A stretch of 20,000 bases of DNA from Prorocentrum cordatum (Eukaryota > Sar > Dinophyceae > Prorocentrales > Prorocentraceae): NCBI GenBank assembly GCA_963575745.1, contig CAUYUJ010015947.1:5001-25000 (forward strand), read 5' to 3'. Under the pieces are notes generated by a model. The model did no database searches, was not told where the DNA came from, and saw only the letters and a list, made by a program, of their open reading frames with translations. Made by a program: the position numbers and the translations under genes. Numbering within the stretch: position 1 is the stretch's first letter; each line of letters opens with the position of its first letter. This document shows positions 1 through 9,204 of the stretch, piece after piece.

Positions 1-427
1 CTGTCATCAACTTTCTCGAGAAAGCCGTCGGCGCTGTGTCCCAGGGCGTGTTTGTTGATGATGATGGCGGTGGTGATGGTGATGAGAATGGTGCCCATGA
101 TGATGATGTGTATTCTGAGAATGATGAGGATGATGGTGATGATTGTGGGAATGACGACGGTGACGATGGACGATGATGCTGATGCTGAAAGAGGAGGACG
201 TCATCATCTGATGTTGGTGATGAGAACGAGAGAGGGGGGACAATGAGGCTGATGATGATGGTGGCGGTGATGAGATAATGATATGGCGATGGTGGCGGTG
301 TTGACAAAAATGTTGTTGATGATGATGTGAGGATATTGAGAACCATGGCGGCGATGATGAGTATTATGCTAATAAGCATGATGCTGATGACGATGGATGA
401 TGATGCCGATGCTGAAAGAGGAGGAGG
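1..427. repeat. GAT/GGT-rich cryptic simple sequence with internal duplication
   Basis: The stretch is built almost entirely from GATGAT, GGTGAT and GATGGT words with many interruptions. A 38-base segment at 161-198 recurs at 388-425 with two mismatches, and both larger blocks start with the same 14 bases (52 and 312), so the block looks like a diverged duplication with a period of about 225-260 bases. Both duplicates read as an acidic DDDADAERGG peptide in a forward frame, but the composition alone explains this and I do not call a gene. Confidence 0.75.
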
Positions 428-1390
428 ATGGGATGGGGGGCGCGGAGAAAGGGGGGCGGGGGGGGGAGCGAACAGAAGGGCCAGAGGACGATGGGCCTCT
501 CTTGGATTATCTCTGTGCTCTTGTTTGTAGCAGTCGTGGAATCATCTCGGAACATCTCTGGGGTTTCTCGGCGCCCCCATGGGGGCCTCTCTGAGCGCCC
601 TGTGCGTCTCGGGCGGGCTTTTCTCGGGGCGCCGCGGGCGCCCCGGGCAGCCCTCGCCCGCGGGGCCGCGCGAGCATGTCGCCTATGCGCCGCCTCAAGA
701 TAGACGCGCAGGGCAATGCCCTGACCGCGGCCAAAGTGCAGGAAGCCTCAGGATTGCAGCATTCTCTTTGGAAGCCCTGACCGACGCCGCGAACGTCGGC
801 AAATCCTGCATCTCCAGCTGCAAGTGATGGAGTTACGCGGCACAAGTGATTGGTGGTGTGAGTGGCGTGGCGCAAGTGATGGGGCAGCGCGGCGGATGCG
901 CCGTGTCTTCTTTTTATGGCCCACCCCCGCCTGCGAAGAGGAATCTGCCAAGCTTTGCGCTCCAGCGGCGCGTCAGGAGCAACCCGGCATCGCCGTCGCC
1001 GTCGTCGTTCCCGTGGTTCCACGCGCGCGCGCCCCCGCTCGGCCCCGCCGCCCGCCCGCCCCCCGCCCGACATGGCCCCAGATTGTTTTGAGGGCGTCTT
1101 GGGGGCTGCGTCGCTGGATTGTTGTTCCTCCGAAGCAGGTTTGTTCCAGGGCGCGTCGAAGCGTCTTGCCGCCTCAGTCTCAGCGCGGATTGATGCCCGC
1201 GGCGGCGCTTCCAGGGCCGCGTCGGAGCGTCGGCGAGCCGACAAGGTGGAGCCCCCCAAACACATCACGCACTCATGGAACAGCAATGCTGCGCGCCTCG
1301 CGGGGCACTCCCGGGCGCCGTCGGGGGGCCCTCTTGGAGCGTGAGGGGGGCATTTCGGGCCGTCCGGAAGCCTGCGTGGAGCGCTTCGGG
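428..1390. other. GC-rich stretch without a supported gene
   Basis: Several overlapping frames are open on both strands here, including a 326-codon frame on the minus strand at 507-1487 that ends in the simple repeat. Long open frames on both strands are expected at this GC content, and I recognise no domain. A short forward frame from an ATG at 676 has natural-looking codon use for about 34 codons and then stops. Near-direct repeats are present: about 22 bases at 1143-1165 recur at 1209-1231, and a CAAGTGATG-like word occurs three times at 819-880. I see no splice or promoter signal that would support a gene. Confidence 0.5.
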
Positions 1391-1394
1391 AGCA

Positions 1395-1652
1395 TGTTAT
1401 GTTATGGGTGTGTTTGAGTGTAGATATGCATGCATACCTGGATGTATGAATACGTGCGAACATGCATACACATACACATACATGCACATAGTTGAATACC
1501 TATGCATACATCCTGTGTACGTATGTCTGCACATATGTGTAAATGTATGGATGCATGAATGCATGTGTGCATGCATGTATGTATGCTTGTCTGTTTGCAC
1601 GTGTATGCATTATCATGTATATATGTGTTGATATGTATGTGTCTATATATAT
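1395..1652. repeat. TG/CA/TA-rich cryptic microsatellite
   Basis: This stretch mixes GTAT, TGCA, CATA and TATG words (many ATGCAT and ACATAC runs) and ends in a short TATATATA run before the purine tract. Open frames across it read as alternating Cys, Met, His, Tyr and Thr, which is a composition artefact. Confidence 0.8.
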
Positions 1653-1976
<324 letters not shown>

Positions 1977-1978
1977 TG

Positions 1979-2070
1979 AATGCGCGCGAGTGCGCCTGCG
2001 CGCGGGCGCGCGGGCACGCGCGCATAGCGGGCGCGCCCCTGGGGGGCGGGGGCGCGGACTGGGGGGCGGG
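1979..2070. other. Alternating GC tract, Z-DNA prone
   Basis: Immediately after the GA tract the sequence becomes alternating CG/GC/TG (gcgcgcgag, gcgcgggcgcgcgg, gcacgcgcgc). Alternating purine-pyrimidine GC DNA is the classical Z-forming composition. Similar words (gcgcgagt) recur to about 2400. I see no gene in 1979-2450. Confidence 0.6.
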
Positions 2071-2499
2071 CGACGCGTCGTTCCAATGCGCGGCGCGACA
2101 GGGCGGGCGGAGCGATGGATCGGAAGCTATCTGCGCCGACACTTGTCCGCAAATCGTCTGGCTCATTATCGCGAGCGGCCCGAGCGCGCGTTGGCCGGCG
2201 CGCGAGTGGCCCGAGTGTTGGCGGGCCCGAACACGAGCGAGTCTGAGCGCGAGTTCGTCAGCGCGCGAGTCAGGGTGCGACTGGGCACTAGCGAATGTGA
2301 GTCTGCGCGATGCGATGTATATCCGTGCCTCCTCTGTGATTGGGGCCCGCAGAATGAATGCGCAATGCGAGCGCGCGCGCCTGCGCGCGCTGGCAACTAT
2401 GAATCGCACTTGCCGCGCATGGGCGCCATTATTGTCCGTGCCATTAATTATCCCCCTCCTTTTCCCTTTCCCCCCCTAGCCTCGACCACTTTGGCTTTT

Positions 2500-4370
2500 C
2501 TGCGGTTCGAGACAGAAGGGCCACCGGGGCAACGGGGGCAGGCGCGCGCCGACATGTTGGGGCGACGGGGGGGCCTGTGGCAGGGGCAGGAGGCCGAGAG
2601 GAAGATGGTGGAATGCTTGCTTGTCCAGTCCCACTTAATGACGCATCTGGTCATCGAGTGGGCCCGCGGCAGGATGGCGCCCCAGGAAGCGCAGAGGATC
2701 TCGGCTCTCGCCGAGCTTGATCTTGTGGCCAAGGGTTTGCAGACACTGGGCGAGGGGCTCGTCGACGAGCTAGCGGGCATGGGCAGCGCGGGCGCTGCCC
2801 GCGGAGGATGCCCAGGAAGTTGGTTTCAACGCCGTGGTCGGCAAGGGGCACCTCGAATGATTGCCCCAACAGAGCAGCAACTCCGAGCACCCCTGCTGCG
2901 CGGCGCGGTCGGGCGCCGCGAACAGACGCTCGACGTCTTTTGCCCGCGTGTTGTCTTCTCGAACTTGTGCCGCCACTACAGGGGGTCGCGGCGTCAGGCC
3001 ATGCGCCAGCCCCGAGAGTCGGTTGAATCGATTTGGCCCGCCGCGGCACGCGCGCCGCAGTGCCGCGCCCACCCCGTCAGGGAGCGAGCGAACAATCGGC
3101 GCTTTGCTGCGCCTGTCAGCGCGCGCGGGGGCGGCGCGCCCATCGCGGGGCTGGGCGCAGCGCGGGGCAAGATGGCGGACGTTTGTTTTCGCGGTCGTCG
3201 TTTCTCGTTCTGGGCCCAGCCCACGCTGCGCAGATTTAGATTTTCAGCGTTTTCGAGGGAAGCCAACTTGCATCGGAGAGCAGCAACGCTATCATCATTT
3301 CTTTACGAAGTTGAGGTGCAGTCTTTATTGGCTGCGGCGAGGTGACTGGCCGACTGAAGACGCGCGCGGGCGCGCGCCCGGGGGGCGACTGCCCCCGCGG
3401 GCTTTTAGCTGACGGCTGCTATGGCGTGGACTGGGGCCTCGCCAGGGACATGGATCGCCTCTGCAAGGTGCTGGATATTCCAAATTGCAGCGCCGCTGCG
3501 AACCCGTGCGGCCAGTGCCCTTGCAAGTCGTCGCGGCTGCCGTGGTTCGACTTCAGGAAGCAAGCTGCCGGGCTCAGCAAGGTATGCACGTTGGAGTCGT
3601 GGCGCGCCCGGGCTTCGCGCAAGCGGCGCGCACTCTACCGGGTTCCAGCGGTGGCCATCCATTCGTCGGCGCCACATTGGATGCGCATCAAGCACTTGGG
3701 GACCGACGGGCGCATGATCGGGCCATGCATGGATTGCCTCGCCCACCGCGTGATGGCCTGCACCCGTGCTGCAACCTGGCAGAGACCATGACCAATGCGC
3801 ATTCAATTTGTAGGAGGGATAAGGTGCCCACGACATTCACGAATATCAGCGTGTCCATGTTCACTTGGCCCAAGAAAGGAAACATGCGGGGAAAGGCGCA
3901 GGAACTCAGGTGCTTTACTCCTGTGCTCAAAGAGATGAGATAAATTTATCAACCCGACTGTCGCTGCCCATCGTACGATCCCCCTCCCCATGGACCTCGG
4001 CCGCGCCATTGACAAGGAGGTCGACGCCATCGACCCGACGTTGCACTGCTTGCCACAGAGGGATGCTGACTGATATGTGCTTCAAGTTTCTTCAAGTGTG
4101 GGGACGGGCGCAACAAATATTCACCGATGGCGATGAATCGCCTGATAAGCATATCTTGCGTATGACGATCAAGTGCCATTCTCTCCTCCGCGCAGGCTCG
4201 GCGTCGGGGCATATATTCCCGAGGAAAACTCGGCGCTGCGGGGGGGATTTCATGCAGAAGGTTTGTAAACATGGTTTTTCTCTGTCGATGCGGTGGTTTC
4301 CGCGGCATGTCGGCGACGTTATGTTACTGAGGTGCGTTGTTGGGTTTGTCTTGGCCCTGCGCCGCGTGGC
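2500..4370 (+). pseudogene. Frameshifted relic of a large dinoflagellate family with CxxC and KHLGTD motifs
   Basis: Reading successive forward frames gives one collinear protein of about 620 residues that I recognise from memory as a very abundant dinoflagellate family, usually annotated only as an unnamed product. Visible blocks in order are: VQSHLMTHLVIEWARG (about 2620-2670); QTLDVF and HPVRER (about 2920-3080); a glycine-rich block ending GKMADV (to 3181); LRCSLYWLRRGDWPTED (about 3305-3360); NPCGQCPC with FDF (3498-3560); HWMRIKHLGTD (about 3675-3708); KVPTTFTNISVSMF (about 3820-3860); KEVDAIDPTLHCLPQRD (to 4070), then a stop; and CFKFLQVW with a late FPRK..GGDFMQKV block (4078-4260). 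At least six changes of frame and several stops break it. Family members usually have D..MH before KHLGTD; here those positions are H and R. The usual HGDG is ARGGG. The motif style resembles KDZ/Plavaka-like transposases, but that link is inference. It is not translatable as it stands. Confidence 0.72.
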
Positions 4371-4554
4371 CGCGCGCCGGCGGGAAAACGGAACGTTCGT
4401 TTGCCCTTCGCCCCCCCCCCTCCCCCCTCTGGAGTGTCTCGGGTGCGTATTGGGGGGCTCTTCGTGGGGTCATTGCAGTCGTCTTGAGGATTTCCCCCCA
4501 GCGGATCTTGAGAGGGCCATGAGTGAGGGAGTGGGAGAGACGAGGGAGTGGAAT

Positions 4555-4848
4555 GGGGAAGAAGGGGAGGGGAAGGAGGAGGAGGAGGAGGAGGAGGAGG
4601 AGGAGGAGGAGGAGAGAGAGGAGGAGGCAGGAGGAGGAGGAGGAGGAGGAGGAGGATACGGAGGGACGAGGAGGGGGGAGGAGGAGGAGGATACGGAGGG
4701 GGAGGAGGAGGAGGACGAGGACGAGGAGGAGGAGGAGGAGGAGGAGGATGAGGAGGAGGAGGGGGAGGAAGGAGGAGGGGGAGGAGGAGGAGGAATAATA
4801 CAAGGAACGCGAGGATGAGGAGGAGGAGGAGGAGGAGGGAGGGGTGGA
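4555..4848 (+). repeat. GGA-rich homopurine tract
   Basis: The plus strand is a (GGA)n tract of nearly pure purine, with short interruptions such as gatacg and aataatacaag. Frames through it give poly-Glu, poly-Arg or poly-Gly. It directly follows the 3' end of the decayed family member. Confidence 0.93.
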
Positions 4849-4849
4849 C

Positions 4850-5255
4850 GCCCTTCTCGCGGATCGGGCCCCGCAGGGTGGATGCTTATAGGAAAGCAAT
4901 TTGGAATGTGTGTCGGCGTGCCGCGCGCGCGGATCCTGCCCGAGAAGGAGCTCCACCGAAGGCCCGATTTTCGCCTAAGGACACGTTGGGCGGGCACATA
5001 ACTCCGTCACGTTGGGTGGGTAATTTGCTGATCGTTCGGTATTTGTTTGACATGTTAGGTAAATGTTTATGTCAGCTGCTTGGTTGATTTTCCGGTGGTG
5101 GTTTAAGTAAAGACTACTTGCCTGAATCACGACCCCAACTCTGATTAACGGATTGCCAAATCAACTGCTGAATTCGGCATAGTTCCAATTTTCGTCACGA
5201 TTTGCCGAATTCAGCACGACCTAACTATAGTTGATTGTTTTGCCCAATCGGTTTT
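4850..5255. other. Non-coding spacer, locally AT-richer
   Basis: This stretch lies between the GGA and CCT tracts. From about 5020 the base composition falls to near 50% GC, unlike the surroundings. I recognise no protein. The one structural feature is the hairpin at 5166-5216, followed by a 10-base palindrome (AACTATAGTT) near 5223-5232. Confidence 0.5.
5166..5216. repeat. 14-bp perfect inverted repeat (hairpin)
   Basis: TGCTGAATTCGGCA at 5166-5179 is the exact reverse complement of 5203-5216, with a 23-base loop. It sits in an AT-richer island between two triplet-repeat tracts. Its function is unknown. Confidence 0.8.
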
Positions 5256-5766
5256 CAAGGACTCTTCCTCCTTCTCCTTCCCCTCCTCCCCGTTTTCTTT
5301 TTCCTCCTCCTCCTACTTTTCCTCCTCCTCCCCGTTTTCCTCCTATTCCTCTTCCTCCTTTTCCTCCTCCTCCTTCTCCTCCTCCTCCTCTTCCTCCTCT
5401 TCCCCCTCCGTTTCCCGTTTCCCGCCTCCGCCTCCTCCTCTTCCCCCTCTTTTTCCCCCTCCACTTCCGTTTCCTCCTCCTCCTCCTTTTCCTCTTCCTC
5501 CCCCTCCTCCTCCTCCTCCTCCTCCTCCTCCGTTTGCTCCTCCTTCTTCTCCTCCTCCTCCTCATCCTCCTCCTCCTCTTTCTTCTCCTCTTCGTCCTCC
5601 TCCTCCTCCTCCCGATCTTCCTGTTCCTCCTCCTCCCGTCTCCCGTGTCCCGCCTTTTCCTTTCCTCCCCTCCTCCTCCTTCTCCTCTTCCTCCTCCTCC
5701 TCCTCCTCCACCTCCTCCCCCCCCTCCCCGTCCTCCCTCTCCTCCTCCTCCTCCTCCTCCTCCCTC

Positions 5767-5798
<32 letters not shown>

Positions 5799-5881
5799 CT
5801 CCTCCTCATCCTCCTCATCCTCCTTCCCCTCCCCCTCCGTATCCTCCTCCTCCTCCTCCTCCTCCTCATCCTCCTCCTCGA
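5256..5881 (-). repeat. CCT/CTT-rich homopyrimidine tract
   Basis: About 620 bases are almost purely pyrimidine on the plus strand, mainly CCT with CTT and CCCC interruptions and rare G or A (ccgt, catcc). It is opposite in strand sense to the GGA tract 400 bases upstream. Poly-Pro, poly-Leu and poly-Ser frames of up to 282 codons through it are composition artefacts. Confidence 0.93.
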
Positions 5882-5889
5882 GGCAGTCA

Positions 5890-6098
5890 CTTTCGCGGAA
5901 GAACAGGCTGCATCATTGAACAACAATTTTCGGAGGTCCGCGTGGATTTCTTCGATCCTCGACGAGCCCCCCTCTGGCGGCGTCTCCGCCCCTGGCGCGC
6001 TCCGCGCGCCAGTGACGGGGGTCCAGCGACGATTCCACGGAATCCGCACGGACCTCTGAACATCGTACGTTTATGGTGATGTGTTGTTTCTTCTACAG
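5890..6098 (+). mobile_element. Foldback element, copy 1 (diverged)
   Basis: First of three copies of a short palindromic repeat (others at 17494-17693 and 19407-19611). It has a GGAAGAAC lead-in near 5898, outer arms from CATTGAAC (5914) to GTTTATG (6069-6075), and an inner hairpin CTGGCGCGC-tcc-GCGCGCCAG next to a CCCCTGGC block. The right side ends in TTTATGGTG, a pyrimidine run and AG at 6097-6098. It has no coding capacity. The layout fits a non-autonomous foldback or MITE-like element, or an introner; the pyrimidine tract plus AG end favours the latter. This copy is the most diverged of the three. Confidence 0.75.
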
Positions 6099-6382
6099 TC
6101 GACCCGCACGTTAAGGATGGGCAACCTTCCCAGGGGTACCCTTGCATCCTTGCCTCCTCGGTCCATCCCTAGCCACTTTCGTTGGCCGCGCCACGTTCGA
6201 GAGGCCTCGAGACGGCCTTCCAGGGCCCGTGCGAACCTCATCGTGCAGTCGACGGCCTATTTCTGCAGGCTCGTTGCTCCTTCTGCCTGGCATCGCCTGG
6301 CCACGTGCTCCTGTTCCCTCGGCGGGGCCAGCGCCAGAAAGTGAGGAACCCTACAGCTGCGAGAGCCTCTTCTACAATACTG

Positions 6383-6534
6383 AAGGGGCCCCCGGACATA
6401 CAAGTAAATAGACATAAATAGCAGGATTCCCCATATTTTCTTATATTTTTCTGGGTTTTTGTCTTCCCCCCCACTTCCATGTTTTCCCATAGTTTCCTGG
6501 GTAACAACGATTAATTGTGTCTGTGTGTTTTTTG
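6383..6534 (-). mobile_element. Dispersed repeat 'CA/GGGGCCCCTT', reverse copy
   Basis: The reverse complement of this segment aligns with 16382-16531 over its whole length: a CACACA-rich start, ACACAATT.ATCGT, GTGGGGGGGAAGACAAAA, ATATGGGGAATCCTG, and an end in GGGCCCCTT. The two copies are clearly diverged. It has no coding frame of its own. This copy lies directly upstream of a CAG at 6539-6541 that could be a splice acceptor for the following open frame. Confidence 0.72.
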
Positions 6535-6541
6535 TTCCCAG

Positions 6542-6924
6542 TTTGGTGTAGTTCGGATCGCCCCAGGAGCAAAGAGAGCACACTCGAAGCCACACCGTGC
6601 GGGGGGGTCGGACGCCCCCCGGAGGTCCTGCTGAGGTGCGCCCTCGCGGCGTGGAGGTTCCGGCGGCGGTCCGCGCGGCACCGCGCCGCGGCCTCCAGGC
6701 TGGCGTACCGGGTGCTGCAGGAGCGGCCAGGAGAAGATGAGCGAGCGAGCTTCGTCTTCCTCGTCCTCCTCCTCCTCCTCCTCCTCCTCCTCCTCTTCCT
6801 CCTCGCTCCTCCTCCTCCTCGCTCCTCGCTCCTCCCCCCTCGCCCCGCGCCCCTGGCCGCGCCCTCGGGCCTGCATCGCCCCGAGGGTGCCCTCGGGCCT
6901 GCATCGCCGCGGGCGAGTCTGCAG
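6542..6924 (+). CDS. Candidate internal exon, unknown protein
   Basis: The stretch is bounded by a pyrimidine/T-rich run ending in CAG (6539-6541) and by CAG|GTGAGC at 6921-6930, a strong splice-donor match. One forward frame (that of 6517) stays open throughout. It includes a natural-looking helical section LLRCALAAWRFRRRSAR and SRLAYRVLQERPGEDERAS (about 6630-6755), then a Leu/Pro-rich part made by a CCT repeat at about 6758-6830. The RVLQ-x-RPG wording recurs at 19068-19090. No domain is recognised. The CCT part may be repeat expansion inside an exon, or evidence that the exon is not real. Confidence 0.35.
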
Positions 6925-6929
6925 GTGAG

Positions 6930-7570
6930 CCACTAGCAGACGGAAAAGAAGGGGAGAAGGGGGCTCGATCAGACACCGAGCCCGAAAGAACATGAAGGCG
7001 ACGCCCTGGGCCTGAAGGGGTTGCAAGGCCAGGGCGCTGCGGGATCAATCAGAGCTGCCCGAGTCGTCCTCATCCCCAACTCCCCCCACCGCTCTCCCAG
7101 AGACTGACGCCGCCGCGGAATCGAGAAAAAAACATCGGACCGATATCAATCGGAGATCTCCGAGAACCCGGTGGTTTGGAGGAAGTCTCGGGCGCCGCAG
7201 CCGTTTCGGAGCGTTCTGACATGGTCTGAGAGTGTTTCGATCGGAACGCTCTTGAACGGATGTGTCTCGATTCCAGGCCAGTCCGACAGGCAGCGGTGTT
7301 TTCCCCTCTTGATCTCGGGGGTTTCGAAGAATGTCCTTGGCCCAAGGTTCGCCATGAAGCAAAAGTGTCTAGAGGGAAACGGGTCCTGAGATTTCTTGCT
7401 ACTTGTTCTCTAGACGCCAGGAAAGACATGCTCCCAGCTTCTCGCGCAATGTTTAGGGCCCCACGGGGTCTCCATGCTCCATGGGGCCTCGTAACGGGCG
7501 CTCTTGAAGCCGTTTCGGCCTCCCGGGCAATCTTGGGGGCACCCTGGGACAAAAACATTGTTGGCAGCAC
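6930..7570. other. No gene recognised
   Basis: Both strands carry short open frames and I recognise no product. If the donor at 6925 is real, this is the start of an intron. Words such as CGGAACGCTCTTGAA and GTTTCGGAGCGTTCTGA recur in approximate inverted form around 7200-7260 and 7498-7515. A 42-base segment at 7351-7392 resembles 14177-14218 (see findings). Confidence 0.45.
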
Positions 7571-7574
7571 CCGA

Positions 7575-7720
7575 GCAGGCGGAGAGGGGGGGGGGAAGTA
7601 GAAGGGAGACGGCGCAGGATGTAGCAGGAGGGAGGAGGAGGCTGAGGAAGAAGATGAGAGAGGCAGAAAGGACGGGATGAGGAGGAGGAAGGGGAGACGG
7701 GGTGTATTCGGTAGCAACTC
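7575..7720 (+). repeat. GGA/GA-rich purine tract
   Basis: The plus strand is purine-rich (ggaggaggaggctgaggaagaagatgagag type) with scattered interruptions. There is no coding signal. Confidence 0.7.
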
Positions 7721-7824
7721 ACGGAAGCCGGGTCTGTCTCCGAAAACCAGTAGTCAGAGTGCATCTAGCGTCTGACCGCCGATGAGAAACCGTGGACTTC
7801 GCATCGAGCATCGTCGATGTAGTT

Positions 7825-7885
7825 TCGAATTGGCGTCGGCTAGCGACTAGCGTCAACCAGCGTCGGCTAGTGCCGGTTGGAGTCG
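7825..7885. repeat. Short tandem/palindromic GTCGGCTAG repeat
   Basis: GCGTCGGCTAG occurs near 7833 and again near 7860, separated by CGACTAGCGTCAACCA. The block is therefore a small tandem repeat with partial inversion (CTAGC / GCTAG). No function is apparent. Confidence 0.5.
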
Positions 7886-7934
7886 ATTCGCAAGAGCCAG
7901 CAGATCGGCACGGGAGGCTCCCATGCGTTTCCAA

Positions 7935-8100
7935 TGAAGGAAAGAGAGGTGGAGGAGGAGGTCCAGGAAGGCGAAGCGCGGAAGGGGCCGAAGGGTCGAG
8001 GAGAAGGACGGAGGAGGGAGGGAGGGGGGATGAGGGGGGGGTCGAGAGAGAAAGAGGAACACCGGCCACGCGCAGAGGGGGGTAGGGAGAGGGGGGAAGG
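7935..8100 (+). repeat. Purine-rich GAGG/GGAG tract
   Basis: The plus strand is about 85-90% purine, running into the left arm of the hairpin at 8069. Its frames are of Glu/Arg/Gly composition. No gene is supported. Confidence 0.7.
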
Positions 8101-8225
8101 CTTCTCGGAAGCACCCCTGCTCCTTAGAAGGCGCGGGCCTTCCCCATACATGTAAGGCGGGCGCTTTCTAAGAAGCAGCCGCCTTCTAAGAAGCCTTCCC
8201 CCCTCCCCCTACCCCCCTCTGCGCG
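8069..8225. mobile_element. 157-bp near-complete hairpin (foldback/MITE-like)
   Basis: The 43-base arm at 8069-8111 pairs with 8183-8225 at 40 of 43 positions. A second, inner pair (8119-8141 with 8154-8176) matches at 19 of 23, leaving a 12-base loop. The whole 157 bases therefore fold into one long hairpin. It contains no gene. It could be a foldback transposable element, or a small-RNA-type precursor if transcribed. I saw no second copy in the window. Confidence 0.8.
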
Positions 8226-8439
8226 CCGCCAGGAAAAAGGAAGGCTGAGAATAATGAGGGCACTGATGAGGGAGGGGCAGGAGGAGGAGCATGCAACACG
8301 TAGCAGGGACGACAGCGACGGCGATCTGCATTTGGTCAAACATCACATCGGGCCCATTACATCGTCTGCGCCCTGCGCGGACCGCCTTCCCTCTTGTCCG
8401 ATTGCTTTGCTGCCCTCTCGGCTTCTCCGTCTCGCAGAT

Positions 8440-8605
8440 CCCTCCCCCATCAGGGCGCTCGTTCCTCCCCCTCCCCATCCTCCCCTCCGCCTCCTCCTCC
8501 TCCTCCCCCTCATCCTTTCCCTCCTCCTCCCCCTCTTCTTTCTCCCCCTCCTCCTCCTCCTTTTCCTGCTCTTGATATTCTTCATCATGCCCTTCCCCCA
8601 TTTCG
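8440..8605 (-). repeat. CCT-rich pyrimidine tract
   Basis: The plus strand is almost purely pyrimidine (cctcctcctcctccccctc type). Pro/Leu/Ser frames through it are artefacts. Confidence 0.85.
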
Positions 8606-8804
8606 CTCCTGGTCTCTCCTCTGGAATCATGAAGACAACCTGATGAGCATCCCCCCAAACCTCATGTGCCTCATTCCTGCACGAGGGCCAATTGTATGCC
8701 CTGAGTGGTTGGGCCTTTCTTCTGCTCTGTTAATGTTACTTGTTGCTACTGTTTATCTGCTTGCCCGCATCCCTTCCATTCCTCCTCTCCTCATTGCCCG
8801 TATA

Positions 8805-8940
8805 CTCGAATGGTAGATCATCAGTACATTCAGCATGCAGGGCAGCAGGGTTTGGCCGTGGACGTTTGGCCCAGGGTATTTTGCTGCGCCTGTTTTGCAG
8901 TCGTTTCGGGCATTTTGTTATGCATCCGGCTCACATGAAA
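8805..8940 (+). repeat. Dispersed 126-bp repeat, copy A
   Basis: Starting at the TAGATCATCAG at 8814, the segment aligns without gaps to 13353-13478 at roughly three-quarters identity. The same forward frame is open in both copies and reads DHQ..x.HAGQQGL....VW, so it may be a fragment of a former protein-coding exon. The frame here stops at the TGA in 8936-8938. I do not recognise the product. Confidence 0.65.
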
Positions 8941-8979
8941 GCATCGTTGTCATCCTTCCTTCTACACTCTAGTTGGTAG

Positions 8980-9204
8980 AGGAGCACCTTTCTCCACCAA
9001 CGCGGCCTCCATGGCCCGCGCTGCGATGCCTCGCGCCCCTGGCGCCCGCTCTACATCGACTGGTACGTCGACCCTCTCTACACCGACGTGGACCACACGT
9101 ACCCGACTCACCATCGCGTTGATCGTCTACTTCGCTCCGGCAAGCGCCGCGCCTCGAGGGGCCGGCGGGGCCAACCAGGCCCATCCGTCATCAACGGCGC
9201 ATGA
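8980..9204 (+). CDS. Short ORF of 74 codons, unknown (possible exon or gene end)
   Basis: An open frame runs from the stop at 8977-8979 to a TGA at 9202-9204. It has mixed amino-acid use and a C/G-biased third position over PLYIDWYVDPLYTDV and HTYPTHHRVDRLLRSGKR, followed by a basic tail. This is more protein-like than the repeat-driven frames elsewhere. No in-frame ATG is obvious, so if it is real it is an exon or the end of a longer gene. The family is not recognised. Confidence 0.35.
   Translation, partial: RSTFLHQRGLHGPRCDASRPWRPLYIDWYVDPLYTDVDHTYPTHHRVDRLLRSGKRRASRGRRGQPGPSVINGA

Noticed and set aside
507-1487. A 326-codon minus-strand frame
   Set aside because: It runs from a TG/CA microsatellite through GC-rich DNA. 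Overlapping frames on both strands are equally open and no domain is recognisable.
5231-6079. Long Pro/Ser/Leu or Arg/Glu frames
   Set aside because: They are translations of the CCT tract and depend only on its composition.
8968-9000. tRNA-like D-arm wording (CTAGTTGGTAGAGGAGCAC)
   Set aside because: There is no B-box, anticodon arm or acceptor stem at the required distances.
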